Below, in pieces: positions 61,492 to 64,000 of a stretch of DNA of 64,000 nt; within the stretch, counting starts at the first letter, position 1, and each line of letters opens with the position of its first letter. The DNA is taken from contig MKRX01000008.1 of the NCBI GenBank assembly GCA_001898035.1, forward strand, positions 1-64,000, read 5' to 3'. The notes below the pieces were generated by a model. It was not told the DNA's origin and made no database searches. It saw only the letters and a program-made list of their open reading frames with translations. Source of the stretch: Armatimonadetes bacterium 55-13 (GTDB taxonomy: Bacteria; Armatimonadota; Fimbriimonadia; Fimbriimonadales; Fimbriimonadaceae). A program made the position numbers and the translations under genes.

Positions 61492-61769
61492 TCAAAAGCG
61501 CTTTTCCGGGCGAACAGAGCTCGAAGCTCTGGAATGTCTCTCGGCTCCTCTTCTAGGCTCTCCAGGAACTTCGTCATTTGCTCTTCTGGGAGAACGAAGC
61601 GGTTCTGGTCCGCGAGGGCCATCTGAGCGGCCTCAGTCGAGGCGCTGATGACGAAGTCGGAGAGCTTCTTGCCTTGAGACGCGGCGGCTAGCTCTAACAG
61701 CGTCTTCTGGCTCAGGTTCACGCGCAGGTCAATCCTGGCGTCTTTGGAACTTTGGGCGGCGGCTTTCAT
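61488..61769 (-). CDS. DUF1778-family (TacA/AtaR-like) antitoxin
   Basis: 93 aa. A ribbon-helix-helix at the N-terminus (DARIDLRVNLSQKTLLELAA) binds DNA, and the C-terminal part (LPEEQMTKFLESLEEEP) would wrap the GNAT toxin. It is the first gene of the pair, as usual for this family, and should repress its own promoter with the toxin. AGGAG lies before the ATG. A palindrome at 61797-61807 may be its operator. Confidence 0.88.
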   Translation of the reverse strand: MKAAAQSSKDARIDLRVNLSQKTLLELAAASQGKKLSDFVISASTEAAQMALADQNRFVLPEEQMTKFLESLEEEPRDIPELRALFARKSAFE

Positions 61770-61796
61770 GTCTTTGGCTCCTGTCTAGTCTATTCC

Positions 61797-61807
61797 GTAC
61801 ATTGTAC
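61797..61807. promoter_or_regulatory. Palindrome GTACA-T-TGTAC, candidate antitoxin operator
   Basis: Perfect 5-bp arms about 28 bp upstream of the antitoxin start codon, where autoregulation by the ribbon-helix-helix protein is expected. It is supported only by position and symmetry. Confidence 0.45.
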
Positions 61808-61930
61808 ACACACTAAGACGGTTGACTCAAGGTATCGGTTCCACCTGAGGCTTCAGGGTTCAAAAACAGGCAGCATTGCCCTCCTCTTCCCGGCAATGGC
61901 CGACGATTGTGGGGACGGCGCGGTGCCCGC

Positions 61931-61966
61931 GTCAAGGACTTAGCGAGCGCCTGCGGCGTCCTTGAC
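61931..61966. repeat. Inverted repeat in a 300-bp gap without genes
   Basis: GTCAAGGAC (61931-61939) and GTCCTTGAC (61958-61966) are perfect arms of a hairpin with an 18-nt loop. The gap from 61770 to 62071 otherwise holds only the antitoxin promoter region. I see no RNA gene in it; short frames on either strand lack domains and ribosome sites. Confidence 0.5.
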
Positions 61967-62071
61967 CCAGACCCCACTCCACCCGTCGAGAGATTTGCCT
62001 TGCCGGAAAAACGAATTCCTCCAGCCAACCACGTATCCGGGATGATGGGAGGGAAAGCGATGATTCAGTGC

Positions 62072-62299
62072 CTATCCGAGGGTCATCTGACGCGCAAGAG
62101 CCCACACCGTCTGCTCGCCGTACTTGTCGTTCAGGAAGGCAACCATCTCCCCGTCGCCGCCTAGGTCTGTGGTTCCGTCTCGCTTGCAGAGGCAACGAAC
62201 GCGATGCTCGTCACCGTTCGGCTCGATGAGTAGGACATCGGCCTGAGTGCCGTCGGGAGACGGGACATGCTCCAGGAGTCGCGCTCTTAGACCATTCAT
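62072..62299 (-). CDS. Hypothetical small protein
   Basis: 75 aa: MNGLRARLLEHVPSPDGTQA, then DVLLIEPNGDEHRVRCLCKRDG and an end that reads YGEQTVWALARQMTLG. The central strand with CLC suggests a small beta domain. No family is recognised. A 22-bp segment coding for EQTVWAL also occurs at about 60926-60947 next to the IS3 end, which hints at an older duplicate. Confidence 0.45.
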   Translation of the reverse strand: MNGLRARLLEHVPSPDGTQADVLLIEPNGDEHRVRCLCKRDGTTDLGGDGEMVAFLNDKYGEQTVWALARQMTLG

Positions 62300-62421
62300 G
62301 CTGTCATTCTACAGCCCCTGGCACCACAAAACGGCGGGGCGACTGGGCGGCCAAACTATCCACACATAACCCCTTTTATGTGAGACTTATTCTGTGCCAC
62401 ACTCGTCAGAGAGGAAAGACC

Positions 62422-62661
62422 ATGGACGGAGACAAACTTCTACTACCAGTGAGAGCGGGCACCCCTGTTTCGGGGGGTCATCTTATGCCCGCCCTCTTCG
62501 CAAACGCGCCCACAGAGGCACAGAGGGCTTTCCTCGAATTCTTCGCGGTCACAATTCCCAACGCTAACACCCGCGCCGCCTACATGCGCGACGTGGCCAG
62601 GTTTGCCCAGTGGTGCGACGAGCGGAGCTTTCGCCTGGAGCAAATATTGAATGTTCTTTAA
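62422..62661 (+). pseudogene. Truncated tyrosine recombinase (integrase) N-terminal fragment
   Basis: 79 aa from the ATG at 62422 with GAGGAAAG before it. ANAPTEAQRAFLEFF and IPNANTRAAYMRDVARFAQWCDER are the SAM-like core-binding domain of phage/plasmid-type integrases. It breaks off after LEQI near 62645, and the catalytic R-H-R-Y domain is missing. The break coincides with the leader of the S10 peptidase gene. It marks the right edge of the mobile island. Confidence 0.75.
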
Positions 62662-62668
62662 CATTCAA
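62647..62668. promoter_or_regulatory. Palindrome upstream of the S10 peptidase gene
   Basis: TTGAATGTT (62647-62655) and AACATTCAA (62660-62668) are perfect 9-bp arms around CTTT, 23 bp before the ATG at 62692. The integrase fragment's stop codon lies inside it. The outer arms TTGAAT/ATTCAA match those of the palindrome at 45104-45124, though spacing differs by one base. Confidence 0.4.
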
Positions 62669-62691
62669 ATAACTTCTGGCATAATCGGTAG

Positions 62692-64000
62692 ATGCTCTCG
62701 GTCTTCGCTGCCGCCGCAATTATTACATCTCACGTTCAGGGCGAAGTTCAGCCCGATTGGGTCCACAAGGACCATTCCCTCAAGATCGCCGGAAAGATGG
62801 TGAAGTACCAAACCACCGCCGGAATGATGCCGATTCGCAGTAAGGAGGGAGATGTGGATGGACGCATCTTTTTCACCTACTACAAGCGAACAGACGTCGC
62901 TAACTCTGCTAAGCGTCCGGTCACATTTGTTTTCAATGGTGGCCCCGGGAGCGCTTCTGTCTGGCTTCACTTGGGTTTCGTTGGACCCAAGCGGCCAAAG
63001 ATGGGGAGTGCAGAGGGCTTTATGCCGCCTCCGCCGTATGAACTGGTTACGAACGACGAGAGCATTCTTCCGGAATCCGATATCGTCACTATCGATCCAG
63101 TTGGAACGGGATATAGCCGCCCCGATAAGCCTGAAGACGGAACTAAGTTTTGGGGTGTCGATGGAGATATTTCGAGTGTGGGCGAGTTTATTCGTTCGTT
63201 TCTGAGCACGGAAAACCGTTGGCTTAGTCCCATTTTTGTGATGGGTGAGAGTTATGGTGGCATCCGTGGATCGGGGCTTTCGATTTGGCTTCACGACAAG
63301 GGTATTGGTCTGAGTGGTCTGATTCTGGTCAGCCCGCTGATCGGTCCTGCTCCGGCGGATGGGGCGAAGACGACGGATACCCGTCCAGCCTTCTTCTTCC
63401 CAACCTTCGCGACCACCGCTTGGTATCACCACCGACTCTCGGAAGATATGCAGAAGAAGACGGTGGATGAGGTTTATCAAGAGGCGTTGAAGTTCGCGCG
63501 TAGCGAATACTTGCCAGCGCTTTCGGAGGGCGACAAGATTACGCCGGAGAAGAAGAAGGATATTGCGGCTAAGCTGAGCCACTTTACCGGGCTGTCGGAT
63601 GAGTATCTGGAGAAAGCAAATCTTCGGATTAACGATTTTCGTTGGTACAAGGAGCTCTTGCGGTCTCAGAAGCGGCTTATTGGGCGTTATGACTCTCGGT
63701 ACGTCGGATTTGATTTGAATCCCGATTCTGACCGGGGTGGTCCTGATCCTTCTTACACTCAGGTGCAGCCTGTGTTTACGTCGACGATCAATGACTATCT
63801 GCCTGGCGAGATCGGATATGAGACGACGCTTCGCTATTACATCCTAGGAGATGGAATTGGTGCTCCCTGGAAGTATCCAGAGGGTGGCGGTCCCTTGGAT
63901 AAGAGTGGGTCGTTGCGGCAAGCGATTGCGGCCAATCCGTACACCAAAGTGATGGTGGCGATGGGTTATTACGATGTTGCTTGTCCGATGGGGACGAACG
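62692..64000 (+). CDS. S10-family serine carboxypeptidase (partial, runs off the window)
   Basis: 436 codons up to the window end without a stop. A signal peptide (MLSVFAAAAIITSHVQG) is followed by the S10 pattern: FVFNGGPGSASVWLHLGFVGP for the oxyanion region, catalytic Ser in FVMGESYGGIRG, and probably the catalytic Asp in MGYYDVACP close to the end. The last His would lie beyond 64000. It is a secreted exopeptidase removing C-terminal residues at acidic pH in known members. The start follows an operator-like palindrome and the integrase fragment. Confidence 0.9.
   Translation, partial: MLSVFAAAAIITSHVQGEVQPDWVHKDHSLKIAGKMVKYQTTAGMMPIRSKEGDVDGRIFFTYYKRTDVANSAKRPVTFVFNGGPGSASVWLHLGFVGPKRPKMGSAEGFMPPPPYELVTNDESILPESDIVTIDPVGTGYSRPDKPEDGTKFWGVDGDISSVGEFIRSFLSTENRWLSPIFVMGESYGGIRGSGLSIWLHDKGIGLSGLILVSPLIGPAPADGAKTTDTRPAFFFPTFATTAWYHHRLSEDMQKKTVDEVYQEALKFARSEYLPALSEGDKITPEKKKDIAAKLSHFTGLSDEYLEKANLRINDFRWYKELLRSQKRLIGRYDSRYVGFDLNPDSDRGGPDPSYTQVQPVFTSTINDYLPGEIGYETTLRYYILGDGIGAPWKYPEGGGPLDKSGSLRQAIAANPYTKVMVAMGYYDVACPMGTN

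Noticed and set aside
61770-62071. A possible tRNA or small RNA in the gap after the antitoxin gene
   Set aside because: A GGTTCAAA-like run is present at about 61857, but no cloverleaf stems or anticodon loop can be drawn around it; only a simple 9-bp inverted repeat was found.
62665-63582. A 305-codon minus-strand frame over the last gene
   Set aside because: The plus strand encodes an S10 carboxypeptidase with signal peptide and GESYGG; the antisense has no domain and is basic and low in hydrophobic order.

Overview
The window (about 52% GC by eye, short intergenic gaps, genes on both strands) looks like chromosome of a member of the Armatimonadota, probably Fimbriimonas-like. This rests on two type IV prepilin-like secreted proteins that combine an N-terminal [19 protein letters not shown] leader and FPVFAQAK with a C-terminal H-X9-DG motif, a family expanded in that phylum and in Planctomycetes. 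It is an inference; there is no rRNA in the window, and I found no tRNA and no CRISPR array.

Layout. 1-400: remnant of an insertion sequence bounded by two 40-bp direct terminal-type repeats. 0.4-16 kb: a BTAD regulator, two prepilin plus lipoprotein cassettes, an XRE-cupin regulator with its own putative operator, an M28 peptidase, a REC-PAS-GGDEF cyclase, a glycosidase-like/SUMF1 fusion, a stalk-domain secreted protein, a ROK regulator, Ogt DNA repair and a thioredoxin. 16.4-17 kb: an acetyltransferase pseudogene. 17-23 kb: a CNNM/CorC-type membrane protein and the nrdB-nrdA operon behind a cobalamin riboswitch; NrdB has the ligands of a class I R2 protein but Leu where the radical Tyr should be. 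23-32 kb: small hypotheticals, a formylglycine-generating enzyme, an esterase, a DinB protein and a cNMP-glutaredoxin-flavoprotein fusion.

32.5-52.8 kb: a dense run of small cytoplasmic families that usually travel together: four YCII/DGPF proteins, three DinB proteins, three SRPBCC (AHSA1) proteins, two ArsR regulators, VOC, DUF899, YdeI/OmdA, GyrI-like, DUF1801, RibD-type reductase and an ECF42-type sigma factor with a TPR-like tail, mixed with LtrA, NAT, luciferase-like oxidoreductase, HNH and DUF72 genes. 52.9-55.8 kb: an arylsulfatase whose Cys is the likely substrate of the formylglycine-generating enzyme at 24.2 kb, then an ECF sigma factor with a membrane partner.

55.8-62.7 kb: a mobile, decaying island: frameshifted genes, an orphan Rhs tip fused to a phospholipase A2-like toxin domain with a small membrane candidate immunity protein, an IS3-family element, a DUF1778-GNAT toxin-antitoxin pair and an integrase fragment. 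The window closes in a chromosomal S10 serine carboxypeptidase that runs off the end.

The strongest leads for something new are the B12-riboswitch-controlled, tyrosine-less ribonucleotide reductase and the orphan Rhs-PLA2 module with its neighbour.
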